A DNA stretch of 64,000 nt from NCBI GenBank assembly GCA_949317995.1, contig OX439035.1, positions 5,393,227 through 5,457,226 on the forward strand, written 5' to 3'. Below are positions 11,301-21,829 of this stretch, in pieces. Both the position numbers and the translations under genes were made by a program. Within the stretch, counting starts at the first letter, position 1, and each line of letters opens with the position of its first letter. The stretch comes from Acholoe squamosa. Taxonomy: Eukaryota; Annelida; Polychaeta; Phyllodocida; Polynoidae. The notes below the pieces were generated by a model that saw nothing but the letters and a program-made list of their open reading frames with translations, did no database searches and had not been told where the DNA came from.

Positions 11301-11800
11301 ATTAGCATGTAGAATGTGTGTGTGTGTGTAACCCCTTTTTGTAATGAAAATAGATAAAGAGATAGAAAAATTGAGAAAAGCCTTCCAGTGTTTTTCACAT
11401 GTGTTAGCATAGTAGAAACCGTGTAGGTGCAGAACATATGGTGCAACCACACCCCATGGGGACTATAGAAATAAACAAGCTGCAGCTGGCTGCTACAACA
11501 GTTTACTTTTATTTGTTGTGATCATGAGATGACGTCATAGCTCTCAGCCAATCAGAGCTCGAGAAAGTAGGTCACATGCCCATATATGGTCACTTCTGGT
11601 TTTTCAAAACTAGGTGACTTCCGGTTCTTAAGTAGGTCAAACGGATTTCAGTAGCTGTAGCTATGCGCTGAGTTTACCCCTATATACTACTAATAGACCT
11701 TATGGCTGTGATGTAGTGGACCTGCCCACACAGATTCACTTACCAATACACATGTGTAAATTAAAGTTTGAACTTAATGAGAAATTAAACTTATAAGGGC
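11300..11800. promoter_or_regulatory. Non-coding block after the Polinton with CRE and CCAAT motifs
   Basis: No gene seen. At 11533-11560 a perfect TGACGTCA is followed by AGCCAATCAGAGC, a CRE plus CCAAT pair. A short TG tract lies at 11317-11330. It may be the Polinton end region or unrelated promoter-like sequence. No terminal repeat was found. Confidence 0.25.
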
Positions 11801-12030
11801 TGACCAAGCATTAATTCATCATGCTCATTGATCATCGCGATACATGAATTTTTCTGTTTATATTATTGTTCTCATTCTTCATTGTATAAATTCCCATCTT
11901 TATTCATTGGACTATGTGCAAACAACCACTTAATGTAATAACTGAATGAGGATTCACATTATTGTCTAATTTTACCACTTTCTGTATGAATAGTGACTTG
12001 ACAATAAAACATTTTCAAACCTCAAAAAAA
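11800..12030 (+). mobile_element. LINE copy 3, 3' tail only
   Basis: The last 90 bp (about 11940-12030) aligns with the end of LINE copy 2: both have CACATTATTGTCTAAT, a TACCACTTT block, CAATAAAAC and a final CAAACCTC plus A-rich tail. The 5' limit is uncertain. Confidence 0.7.
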
Positions 12031-12226
12031 GCCCTGGTGAGTGACTCACTAGGGCTACATTCATGTATCATGATGATCATATGTAATACACCCCCGAAGA
12101 GTCAGCATTGTGCTCCGATGAAGTGCTGGGGGCAGACTTAATAGCACTTCATTGGTGCACCTTGACGACCAATAATGGGTATGATGCCCTCCTGCATCTG
12201 CTGCCCCTAAAGGGTTACAGGCATGT
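12031..12226. mobile_element. piggyBac-like MITE copy, partial
   Basis: Member of the most common small element in the window. It has the GAGTGACTCACTAGGGCTACAT block, the AGCACTTCATTGGTGCA block and a right end CCCCTAAAGGGTTA. The left arm is missing. Confidence 0.65.
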
Positions 12227-12227
12227 A

Positions 12228-12350
<123 letters not shown>

Positions 12351-12441
12351 TCAGTCCAAGATTTAATGGACATGGGGGCCTGGGTCTGGAATTAACAAAC
12401 TCAGTATATATAGTCAGATGCCATAAAACCTTCTAAAAACA

Positions 12442-14958
12442 TGAGGTGTGGGTGAACGGTTGGCCATGATTATAACTACTAAATATAAGTCTAGCTGCAC
12501 CAAATTCTTTGTACAAACTGGTACAATATATATCCTTATGTATACCAAAAAGTTGAAGTAAGAGTTGAAAACTCTTGAAATTATGCGTCGGCAAAAATTT
12601 TGGAAATGCTGAAAAATTAGGAATTATTTCTCCAATTTATTAATTTTAGCCTGGCTCAGTAATAAACACTTATACAATCATGATAATAGCTCTCCATTGT
12701 CTCCAATATGTGTACTTTATATAACAATGGCAGTTTACCTCCTATATAATACTAGTACTGTGTCTTCAGCGCCTGCGTTGAGGCTAATATATTCAACGAA
12801 ATTCACTCATGCCTCACGTCTCATCAATCTTTACAAGAATGACCACAGCTCAGCAATACACCATCATATACCATTAAATACACTCAGACAATAAGTTAAG
12901 AGGTTGTACTACCTATCTAGAGGCATTTAAACATATATAAGGACCATCTTCAGTGTCCACCAAGACTTTGAAGATATAAATTCACAAAATTTCTACACTT
13001 CTCGGAAACATGCGCTTGACATGCGGTACAGAGTAACATACACTAAATCTTTTTTTTTTATAACTCACATATGTGTATTGTGGAATAGAAATGATAGGAA
13101 CACCACACAAGATGATAGGTTGTCCTATTAACACTTTAACTTTTACCATAAAAAAAAACACCAAAATGGACATGGTTCACTCACGCCTCACATTTCATTA
13201 ATCTTTACGAGAAGGGCCATACCTCAGCTGTACATCATCATAGACCAATGGGGTCGCACACACAATGAGAAATGAGGTTGTACTACCTATCTAGAGTCAT
13301 TTATACACACCTAAGGCCCATCTTCAGTGTCCACCATGACTTTGAAAATATAATAATTCGCAAAATTTCTACACTTCTCGCAAATGCGCGCTTGATAATC
13401 TTTTTTAATAACTCACATGTTCCTGTATACTTAAAAATGATGGTCAATAACCCCCCCCCCCAAAAAAAAAATAAATAAATAAAAAAATAAATTAACAGAA
13501 CCAATTAGGATATTATGGAAATCTTTAGTGACCGCATATGTATCAGAAGCATAGAATTCCAGCCACCACAAAAATTCTTTGAAAATAAATTATCCAGAAT
13601 CTAACCATTGACAATTGTGTGAGTTAGGGGTACTATAGGGGCATATCAGAGTGAAATATGATAGAGCTGTGTGCATTGGATATGCCATTCCTGGCCAAAA
13701 TACAGAAAATGGGGCGTGAGTGAATTCAAGAAATATAGTATTAGAGTAGTGTGGGCTTTATGCAAAGGTGAACTCACCTGGTTAATATAATAGAGGTAGG
13801 ACATATCTAACATACCAAACACAAAAAGTTTCCCTCAAACCTACATGACGACCAGTGGGTGGCCATCTTGTCTTACATGAGGCGTGAGTGAACGCTAACA
13901 CTAAAAGTGGTCAATATGGCTGTCTTTTTGATCCCAGAGGAGGGTTAACACACTAAAACGAAGAAATAATGGCAGAAAAAGGAATATGAGCTCAGAAAAC
14001 CATGGAAAAAGGCCAAATTTGGCCGTCAGAGGGCCTTAAAGTTCACGACGGTGCCAAAATTCCCCTGTACAGACCCGTATTGGGGGAGGGGGGCATCTCA
14101 AAACACCCAAACATGGCCAAAGATGCATCTTACACACATAGGGGAATCTATTTTAAGGAATAATCATCAATTTAGACCCAAGGATACATGAATTGGACCA
14201 TAAAAGGGCAAAATCTGGCCGGGCAAACGATTGTTCACTCACGCCTCACTTTTCTGCAAAAGGAAAAATCTTGCCCCGATGGATCCAAAATGGCCCAAGT
14301 GGTATCCCAAGTGTCTCCTGGTAGCACATTTGACCCCCTAGCACCTAAAATACATCGTTTCGGTACACAAAAAGTGATCTACAGACACCCACACACATCT
14401 TTAACAATATTTCCGGGTAATTTCATCAAACTTTTATGTGTAGTTGATGAACAATTTGCAGAGAAATTCTGCGTGGACTTTTCTTCAAGCTCCATGCGAG
14501 ATCCTCTGAGTTGATTTTGCTGAGACCCAGATGTGGGGCATTTCCGCCGGAGAACAGGAAGTCGCCTTCCTGTTCCCGCGCTGTTTTTCCTGCTGCGGTT
14601 CACTCACGCCTCATTTTGCGATGAGACACCCCATACAGCCAAACCAGGTGGTATATGATCATAATTCTTTTTCAGACATGATACATACAGCTTAAAGGTG
14701 TGTATGGAGTACAGAAACTGTATGTAGTAATAAAATTTACTTCTATTTAGAGGTAAAAGACCATGAGGCGTGAGTGAATTTGGTGTGAATTGAAAATCAC
14801 TATTATCTACCTGGCTTGGGTAATTCTCGAAGTACATCAAAAGAAATTCCATGGAGGTTACCCCCCTTGGGTACCTCTTGATTGTATATAATAAGAAAAA
14901 TTGTGCTCTTTTGTGAGGGTCTGGATGGTCACTTTGAAAAAAACTCACTCACGCCTCA
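12442..14958. repeat. Region with nine phased copies of a TGAGGCGTGAGTGAA motif
   Basis: The motif or its complement occurs at 12442(-), 12802(+), 13175(+), 13711(-), 13878(-), 14233(+), 14598(+), 14764(-) and 14943(+), where plus means TTCACTCACGCCTCA. Centre-to-centre gaps are 360, 373, 536, 167, 355, 365, 166 and 179 bp, all near whole multiples of about 178. No gene is visible and short frames here are chance. It could be a decayed tandem array or a large element with internal repeats. Confidence 0.75.
12800..13405 (+). repeat. Two tandem copies of a ~373-bp unit
   Basis: Bases from about 12802 and from about 13175 align over at least 220 bp, sharing the motif, TTGTACTACCTATCTAGAG, TCTTCAGTGTCCACCA and AAATTTCTACACTTCTCG. 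Divergence is substantial. This shows that at least part of the phased region arose by tandem duplication. Confidence 0.8.
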
Positions 14959-15027
14959 TCGTGTAAAATTCATGTTTGAATGCACATAGAAGATAAATTA
15001 TGCCCCAGGACACACCCAAACCATATG

Positions 15028-15141
15028 GAAATCTTAGCTATGACCCCCCATCAAGGAATGAAAATATTATTGGTGATGGAGAGGTATTTACCTTGCAATT
15101 ATATGCCCAAGGAACCACATGTCCAGTAAATCTTGGAATGA

Positions 15142-15213
<72 letters not shown>

Positions 15214-15335
15214 TCATTCAAAGAAGTCTTGTACATCTGGTTCCTAGGGCATATAAAAGCAAGGGAGGCACTTCTATATCACCAACAACATTTTATATTC
15301 CTTAGTGTGGGGTCATAGCTAAGATCTCTATGTAG
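15028..15335. mobile_element. Foldback element with an (AT)n centre
   Basis: The left arm (about 15030-15143) and right arm (about 15211-15330) are imperfect inverted repeats, both holding ATCTTAGCTATGACCCC (or its complement) at the outer side and GGAACCA(C/G)ATGT near the centre. The arms are separated by an (AT)n tract at 15144-15210. Confidence 0.75.
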
Positions 15336-15339
15336 AAAT

Positions 15340-16660
15340 ACAGGCTGCAGTCCACGCCACCCCCAACTCCAACCCCCATCTCTGGCCCCTTAGGTCTGAA
15401 TTACACTTTACTGTTATGGCACATCATTAGAATCCCAGGTTTACGTTTCTGGAATGATTAAAACCCTTAAGGTCAACATGTTCCATGCACATTGTATGTA
15501 GTGCTGGCGAGTTACTCACCAGAGTCCCATGAGAGGCCACCTGGATCTAGGGCCTTCTGAACTAGGGCCCTTGTAACTAGGGCCATCTGATGGATATTGA
15601 TTGCATATAGCAACATCTGACCCTATTCTGGATGGCCCTGGTTCAGATAACCCCAGTCCCAATGGCCTGAGTACTGAGGGCCCAGTTCAGAGGGTCCTTT
15701 TTCCTGATAGCACCACGATGCACTATTTGGCCTCCAGGATTTCAAAATTTTCCTGGGGAATACCCCAAGACCCCACCCTACCATAAGGATCACAACTAGG
15801 ACACTTCTCAAAAGACAATGGGTTTTCTTTAAAGGCTAAGTTTAGTAGGTAGGGTAGGTTAACCTAAGGACAACTGTGCATGTCTTAAAAAAGGTTTGAT
15901 GCTAATTCATCTAAATGGTTTGCAAGATTGGCTCAGGATGCACCATTTCAAGCTTGGTGCAAATATTCTATTTACAAATTTTCTGGTAGAGATCTTCAGG
16001 GTGGTCTCTTTGCGATAGGGAGGATATATATGTCCCTAACCACAAATAATCTATAACATAAAAACTGATTTCTTACCTTAAACTGTACTGACCTGAGACT
16101 TAATATGTTTAATTAGAATGCATCAGAATGCTATGAGACATGTAGTATCTTACCACTTTAACCACGTCTTGCCCCCCCCCCCTCAATAGAATCCTGGATC
16201 CGCCACTGGCCATCCATGGCTTCATACATATTTCCACGTTTCATGAAAAAATGGGTGATTTTTAGGCCCTAAAATCCATTTTTTTTGCCATAAAAAGGGG
16301 TCTTTTTTGACTCATAAATCAGTGGAAAGGGGGTACATTTGAGATCCCAGAATGCACATGGTGTGAGTATGGCTTTGGGAGTGCGGGGGGCTGGGCACAC
16401 TCACTATATATACGCTGCATCCCACCCACCTATACCTTAAGACTCTGTACAATATGCTGGATTATACCATGGTTATCCAGTTTAGGCACTGATTTCCTGT
16501 GGCGACCCCTGATAAAACAATGTATTTAGCATGCACTAAGGCATCGATGTTGACAGAGGCGAATGACAGCGAGTTGACACCAAATTAAATGTGCCAATAT
16601 AAAAAAATAGACAATATTGGGTGTAATCAAGAATTGTGGGCAATGTTATAAGTATATTAC
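15340..16660. other. No gene seen; fragments of small elements
   Basis: Contains a MITE scrap GCGAGTTACTCACCAG near 15509, a cluster of CTAGGGCC words at 15540-15590, a C-rich run followed by GGATCCGCCACTGG near 16175-16210 (hAT-type end), and AAAGGGGTC words near 16300. No coding exon is supported. Confidence 0.5.
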
Positions 16661-16671
16661 AAAACTCACCC

Positions 16672-16854
16672 TTAAAATTTAAAAGAAAGAAGGCCTATAT
16701 TCTCTATAATACGTCCAAACAAAATCGAATCGAACGACTCCTTCGCCATGTTGTGACTGCTTCCTCGCCCATAGTGCGTCGGAGAGCAGAACACAAATAG
16801 ATTCGGTCTGATTTGTCCTTGGGTCATTCTGGCCACTATGCGCAATCCTTCCAA
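16672..16854 (-). promoter_or_regulatory. Possible minus-strand transcript start of a divergent promoter
   Basis: On the minus strand ACAACATGGCGAAGGAG gives a 25-codon frame ending at a stop just before a GGGTGAGT splice-donor-like site near 16668. The ATGGCG start context mirrors that on the plus strand 200 bp away, with GC-rich DNA (16885-16935) between. Could be a 5' UTR rather than coding. Confidence 0.25.
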
Positions 16855-16953
16855 GCAGTTCTACTATGACCATGCCTCTTGGACATACATTGACATAACA
16901 TTTTGCGTCCGCGCTGTCCGGTCCACTTGCCGGTGATCAACAATAAATCCAAA

Positions 16954-17015
16954 ATGGCGGAGGCCACCGTGTCGACTCGCAAGCAAAAAACTTATTTATT
17001 TCATCAATTTAAGAG
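16954..17015 (+). CDS. Candidate host first coding exon
   Basis: The start AAAATGGCGGAGG combines a strong Kozak context with a YY1-type AAAATGGCGG motif, common at transcription starts of housekeeping genes. The frame gives about 20 residues (MAEATVSTRKQKTYLFH and on) and meets a splice-donor-like AGGTAAAT at 17014. Beyond it the frame stops. No downstream exon can be pointed to, and no family is recognised. Confidence 0.35.
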
Positions 17016-17054
17016 GTAAATGATTTAAATTTAACATTAAACCATGGTATAAAC

Positions 17055-17152
17055 GCCATAGTGGATTGCTAGGCTTCCACTCGGTCCTTTTATCCCCTAG
17101 ATAAAGGCGATAAAAGGACCTTGTAAAGCCCAGCAATCCATTATGCCCTTAA
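17055..17152. mobile_element. Short foldback element
   Basis: Arms of about 45 bp: the left has GGATTGCTAGGCTT and GGTCCTTTTATC, the right has GATAAAAGGACC and AAGCCCAGCAATCC. The centre is CTAGATAAAGG. The whole folds into one hairpin. Confidence 0.75.
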
Positions 17153-17473
17153 TAAATACACCTTACTGATATGAGGTCTTGTCGTAACTATCATGTCTAC
17201 ACAACTGATAATCATAGACTATCAAGATATGACACTGGAAGTCTGCTTGTCAGCATCTCATCAGAGCATCATGCATATACCCCCATGAGCGTATCAACAC
17301 CATAGGTCAGCATGATCCACGAATGCTGGCCAATTCGCATGACACATTAATGCATTAGCGGTCTTCAAAGGGTTACTGGGATCTGTCTGTTCGTCATAAG
17401 GTCACGTCTCATTGTCAACAGTTGAAGATGGCATTTAATTAAAGATGTAAGAGAGGGAAGACTGATTTTCATT

Positions 17474-17625
17474 TAACCCTTTAAGGGCTGCTGATGCAGA
17501 GGTGCATCATATTTAATTGGTTGTCATGATGCACTAATAAAGTGCTTGCCAGTCTGTTCACCAGCACTTTATCGGAGCATCATGCGGACGCACCGGAGTA
17601 TATCAATCCTGTAGGGTGGGCATTA
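17474..17625. mobile_element. piggyBac-like MITE copy, left part
   Basis: Starts TTAACCCTTTAAGGGCTGCT, runs through the TGCATCAT blocks and CACCAGCACTTTATCGG, and fades after TGTAGGGTGGGCAT. The right arm is missing. Confidence 0.7.
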
Positions 17626-17629
17626 ATCC

Positions 17630-18024
17630 AATATAGCATAAATATAGAGGCCCACAGTTTGTATATTGAGGATATTGCACTCGGCGAAATAATATAAAAT
17701 TCCTACCTGATATCCCAAGAATAAAAGCTGTAGAAGATGTTTTGAAAGAGCATGCGATCCTCCCCGATTCGCTCTGCGCGAAGCCATTGTTATTCCCGGT
17801 GAGTGTTTGACTTTTCACCCATTTTTTGTCTTGAATTCAACCATGTCATGTTGAAATATTAAAATGTACACATCCTTAGACATTCTAGATGATCCCTCCA
17901 TGCTTAATATGTCCAATATTCAAAATAAAGAAGAATCCATTGATTTTTCCATCGTAAGCGAGTCGCGGTCCGACATTCTCAGCTCAATATGAAACAATGG
18001 CAAGACTGACTTTGTATGTCCGCC
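17630..18024. other. No gene seen
   Basis: Unique-looking DNA with only short frames. Nothing recognised. Confidence 0.4.
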
Positions 18025-18565
18025 AGCACTTTCCCCAGGGGGGGGCCACTTGAGGATGTATGGAAGCCATGTCCGTACACAAACTAGAAGGAAAGGGGGT
18101 ACATTTTGAACCCTTGGAACGGATCCGCCCGGACGCATCCTCTTGTGCCCAATTTATGCCAAAAGGGGTACCCTTTTATAGGGCTTTCCAACGGTGAAAG
18201 AATTTTTAAAATATTCCATCTAGGCTGGGTTTAATTTGAAAGGGTCGTTATTTTTCTTAAATCCTTGACTTTTTTTCATACACGTTTCTAAAATCTTGCC
18301 TGGGAAAGGGGTACTTTTTCCAGCAAATTCCCAAATTTTGGCCGGAAAAGGGGTACTTTTCATGCACATATTCCTTTGATAGGGAGGGTGTCTTCTTGCA
18401 TTCTTACAGCAGGGAAAGGGGTACTTTTTCCAGCTTAATCCCGTCCAAAGGGGTATGTTTTGGTAAAATCTTCCCCTGCCAAAAGGGGTATAAAATCAAG
18501 GCTCATGTACACACATGGTTACTATAGAACATACAGGGAGTGGCCCCCCGGGCACTTTCCCCAAA
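18025..18565. mobile_element. Foldback element with internal AAAAGGGGTAC repeats
   Basis: Ends are inverted: the left has GCACTTTCCCCAGGGG then GGCCACTTG and GGATGTATGG, the right has CATACAGGGAGTGGCCCC then GGGCACTTTCCCC. Between them AAAGGGGTAC-type words recur about eight times (18090-18490). Confidence 0.65.
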
Positions 18566-18705
18566 GATTCCAAGTCCAACTTGACCTCGAAAAAGTATAT
18601 CCAAAATCCCGAAAAAGCACATGGTCGTATATGCTCTGATAAGGCACTGTTAGAGGATAGCATAACAGTAAGGCAAATGGTGGTATAAGATGCATTCATG
18701 CATCT

Positions 18706-19146
18706 TGAAGAACAACGGGCATGATCCATTTGTGGTGGTCCCGCATCGTCTTCGAGGTGCCTTCGTGGTCCTCGTGGGCGACGTCGAGAGCACCTCTATT
18801 ACCCGACGCCTGGGGGCGCTGGAGTCCAGCGCCACGTCACCACCTGGTCACGTGGCCCTCGACTCCGGTGTATATAAGGCCGTTGTACGGCCTTCCTCAG
18901 GGTCAGTCCAGCCCCGACTGACCATCGTGAGTGATGGTTGGCGGCTGCCCGGCTACCATATTATGATACTTCTCTGTTGCACAGAGAAGGTAAATGTGGA
19001 ATATCAACTGCAGACACTAGAAGGCCTAGTGTCGAATGTGCTACAGAGTTCAAACTCTACCACCTGTAACTGTGATCGAGAACGGCTGATGCCTATGTGT
19101 TATTAGACAATAAAGTTTTAACTGGAACCTGAATAGTTGTTCTTCG
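18706..19146 (+). mobile_element. Possible solo LTR (fossil)
   Basis: A 441-bp GC-rich unit begins TGAAGAACAAC and ends GTTGTTCTTC, an inverted pair of about 10 bp as in LTR ends. It has a TATA box (GTATATAAGG near 18871) and an AATAAA signal near 19110, in the order expected for U3-R-U5. No internal retroelement genes flank it and no clear target duplication was seen. A SINE-like or LINE-tail origin is possible. Confidence 0.4.
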
Positions 19147-19199
19147 TTGTTTATCGAAAGATTCGATTTAACCTTCTTCACCTCACTTATTCCTTCCCT

Positions 19200-19262
19200 T
19201 CATTCACTCACTCACTCACTCACCCCTTCCCTTTACTCACTCACTTACTCATTCATTCAGAA
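19200..19262. repeat. (ACTC)n simple repeat
   Basis: CACTCACT-type tetramers with interruptions. Confidence 0.85.
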
Positions 19263-19264
19263 TT

Positions 19265-20150
19265 GTTTTAATTTGACATATACTTATCTATTTTGACCTA
19301 GATTGACTTGAATCAGTACAATTGACCAATTTTTGCAATCTGACCTAATTAAGCTATTCACCTAATTTACCTTGCCTTGATGCAATTGACTTATTTTTGG
19401 CCGATCTGACCTACCCAGGTAGCAAAACATGTGTGGTCCCAGTGTGGCTTGACTCCCTTCCTCCCAGTATTCCTGCTTTCATTGCTTCCAGGCTTAAGGA
19501 TAATTGTCACAAGCATCAATAAGGAAGTTGAAAAACAGACAGCTAATTCTTTCCCTTGACAGTAAGCTAGAGTGCAGAATCACTAAGGGACATAGGCATG
19601 TCTACAAGGTGGCCCACATCGGTTAATGTAGCAGACACTGTAATGTTAATGGTGAATGTAGCTGACACTAATATATCAAACTTTGCACAACAATATGGCC
19701 GCCTCTTGTTCTATTAAGCACCAAATATACCAATCTGTTTCATAACATCGTTTCTTAATATAGGAGAGACACAATACCTGATAGAACCATTCTCCTCTTT
19801 TGAAAATAACAAGTTTTGAAACAGATTGATATCTTACAACTTTCACACTTTTGAGGTGGTTATATACCATGCTACAATTGCTATTTTAAAAACCTAAATG
19901 TTTTAAAACAGGCCCCTGATGTGTCTTATATTCATTTTGTCTGAAAAAGGGGTTTTGTGGAATCTGCCCCTTACGATCCCTTAACAACGGTGTTCTCCTT
20001 CCAAGAAATCCCTTTTATTTCAAAATTTGTAAAGCTTAGCTAACAAGGATGTGGGTTTCCTGTAGATATAATATATTGGACATGGATGAGTCGGGCAGAG
20101 CTAGCCTATAATCCCACATCAATACCCACTGCAGATGGATCAGGAGCATT
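19265..20150. other. No gene seen
   Basis: AT-rich, with a run of TTGAC-type words at 19280-19410. Short frames only. Confidence 0.4.
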
Positions 20151-20151
20151 G

Positions 20152-20382
20152 ACCCTTAGAGTGCCACTCATGCATTGATGCATCATGCTCATTGGTCGTC
20201 ATGATGCACCAAGACTGCTCCCAAGCACTTTGGAGCATAATGTCGACCCTCCGGGAGCTTACATATCATCCCCTGAGGGTCGGCATGATGCGAGCAGGCT
20301 CACCAACACTTCATTGGTGCATCATGACGACCAATGGGCATGATGCGCTCCTCTATCAGCAGCCCTTAAAGGGTTATAGGGC
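20152..20382. mobile_element. piggyBac-like MITE copy, near full
   Basis: Has both arms: GACCCTTAGAGTGCC at the left and CAGCAGCCCTTAAAGGGTTA at the right, with the internal TGCATCATGACGACCAATGG block and GACCCTCCGGGAGC. Terminal TTAA on the left is eroded. Confidence 0.7.
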
Positions 20383-20677
20383 TTTAGTCCTTTAACGGGG
20401 ACAAATACCAAATTAGGTGCTCTTTGTAACTTTTTTTTTCTGACAGGATTTCAGGACTATAATCAAAACCCTCCTTTATCCCATGAGGCTATGCCATTTA
20501 ACCCCCCGCGAGTACAGGAATTTCGACAAATTTGAATGCGTTACTGTATTCATTTCAAGAGAGTTATTCTCTTTAAAAATCACTTTTCGAAAAGACCTTT
20601 TTTAGGCTATTTGGATGACGTCACATTGGAGAATGGGGCAGTGGGATGTTTCTTCATGCCCCTGTGGAGAATGGCCT

Positions 20678-20797
20678 TCCCTATACTTAACTCCCTATAC
20701 TTAACTCCCTATACTTAACTCCCTATACTAAACTCCCTATACTTAACTCCCTATACTTAACTCCCTATACTTAACTCCCTATACTTAACTCTATATA
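20678..20797. repeat. 14-bp minisatellite
   Basis: About eight copies of TCCCTATACTTAAC, nearly identical, one with CTAAAC. The uniformity suggests recent expansion. Confidence 0.95.
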
Positions 20798-20876
20798 GAG
20801 CCGTTCTACACATGGAATATATCTGATGCACTGCATTGGTGCATCATGCAGACCTGCGACCGAATCACCTTTATGC

Positions 20877-21139
20877 TTAACCCTTAAAGGGCCGCTGATG
20901 CATTACTGCATCATGCTCACTGGTCGTCATGATGCACCGATAAAGTGCTGGTGAGACTGCTCGCCAGTACTTCATTGGGGCATCAAGCTGATCCTCCGGG
21001 AATTTATGTGTTGACCCTGTAGGATCAATATTATGCAGCAATGAAGTGCTGCCAAGCAATCCTGCCAGCACTTCATTGGTGCATCATGAAGACCAATGGG
21101 CATGATGCACTCCTGCATCAGCGGCCTTTACAGAGTTAA
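20877..21139. mobile_element. piggyBac-like MITE, full copy with TTAA ends
   Basis: TTAA lies at both borders (20877-20880, 21136-21139). The inverted ends are CCCTTAAAGGGCCGCTGATG at the left and CATCAGCGGCCTTTACAGAG at the right. Inside are two more nested dyads built from AGTGCTGG and CCAGCACTTCATTGG blocks. TTAA duplication plus CCCTTT ends suggests piggyBac mobilisation. Confidence 0.8.
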
Positions 21140-21182
21140 TTAATGTAGCCGTGGCGAGTTACTCACTCACCAGGGTTACATT

Positions 21183-21586
21183 TTTATTCTACCTATAAGA
21201 ACAAAGCATATGAAACTCCTATATTAATAACACTGAACTCTGTACGCCCACGGGCGTGGCATACAATATGTTGTACGCCACGCCCCTTGTACGCCACGCC
21301 CAATTCAGCAAAAGTACAGTAGATCCTGTCTACTTTGCTCCATGTTTTCAGCTCTAAATCATTTATTTATGGGTGGATTTTCAAAATTCAAAAACCTAAA
21401 TGATCGTAGAGCAATGAGACATCCAATGGAATATAGGGGGCCATATTATTTAGATTTGTTCATGACATTTAAAGCCTTGATCAGAACTCAATCAGATGAA
21501 AATCTACATTTCTGACACTGAATCTACAGTTTTCTGGGCGTAGGGCTTTGAAAATCGCTTGCTGTTGTTCTTATAGGTAGAATAAA
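21183..21586. mobile_element. 404-bp element with perfect 22-bp inverted ends
   Basis: Left end TTTATTCTACCTATAAGAAC (continues two more bases) is matched exactly as the inverse at 21565-21586. Inside, 21245-21310 holds ACGCCACGCCC palindromic words. No coding capacity. Confidence 0.85.
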
Positions 21587-21587
21587 A

Positions 21588-21735
21588 CAAAAACACAACT
21601 TGTGTGGCAAACAGAGGCTGTATGCCCATTCGTGGGTTGCCCCTGCTGCCCCTGATGCCCTGCGGGCACCCTGGGCAGTAGGGGCAACTCACTCGTAGGC
21701 ATACAGCCTCTGTATGCCCCACTCGTTGTGTTTTT
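21588..21735. mobile_element. 148-bp foldback element
   Basis: The arms pair over about 65 bp: AAAACACAACTTGTG, GGCTGTATGCCCATTCG and GTTGCCCCTGCTGCCC at the left have inverse partners at the right up to GTTGTGTTTTT. It abuts the previous element. Confidence 0.8.
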
Positions 21736-21829
21736 GGTTAATAATCCATGACGACCAATGGGCATGATGCATTAACACAGTGCATGGCTTAAAATAGTAC
21801 AGTGAGAATTCATGGGCATGGGCAGATTC

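Larger units (their letters stand above)
110..11450. mobile_element. Broken Polinton (Maverick) with two LINE insertions
   Basis: This is a fossil of a large self-synthesising DNA transposon. Recognisable parts are the end of DNA polymerase B (minus strand) and, on the plus strand, structural-side genes, a retroviral-type integrase with chromodomain, a double-jelly-roll major capsid protein and an adenain-like protease. The gene set is diagnostic of Polintons. Every gene is interrupted, with well over ten breaks in all, so the copy is old. Two LINEs have inserted, in the integrase and between capsid and protease. The left part runs off or is truncated near the window edge, and no terminal inverted repeats were identified. 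Outer limits are approximate. Confidence 0.85.
21140..21790. mobile_element. MITE remnant split by two nested foldback elements
   Basis: The MITE part GGCGAGTTACTCACTCACC with GGGTTACA ends at about 21181. The expected continuation CATGACGACCAATGGGCATG resumes at 21748. The 565 bp between are two other elements (21183-21586 and 21588-21735). Confidence 0.7.

Noticed and set aside
20678-20797. Telomere-like repeat
   Set aside because: The unit is 14 bp (TCCCTATACTTAAC) with no TTAGGG-type core.
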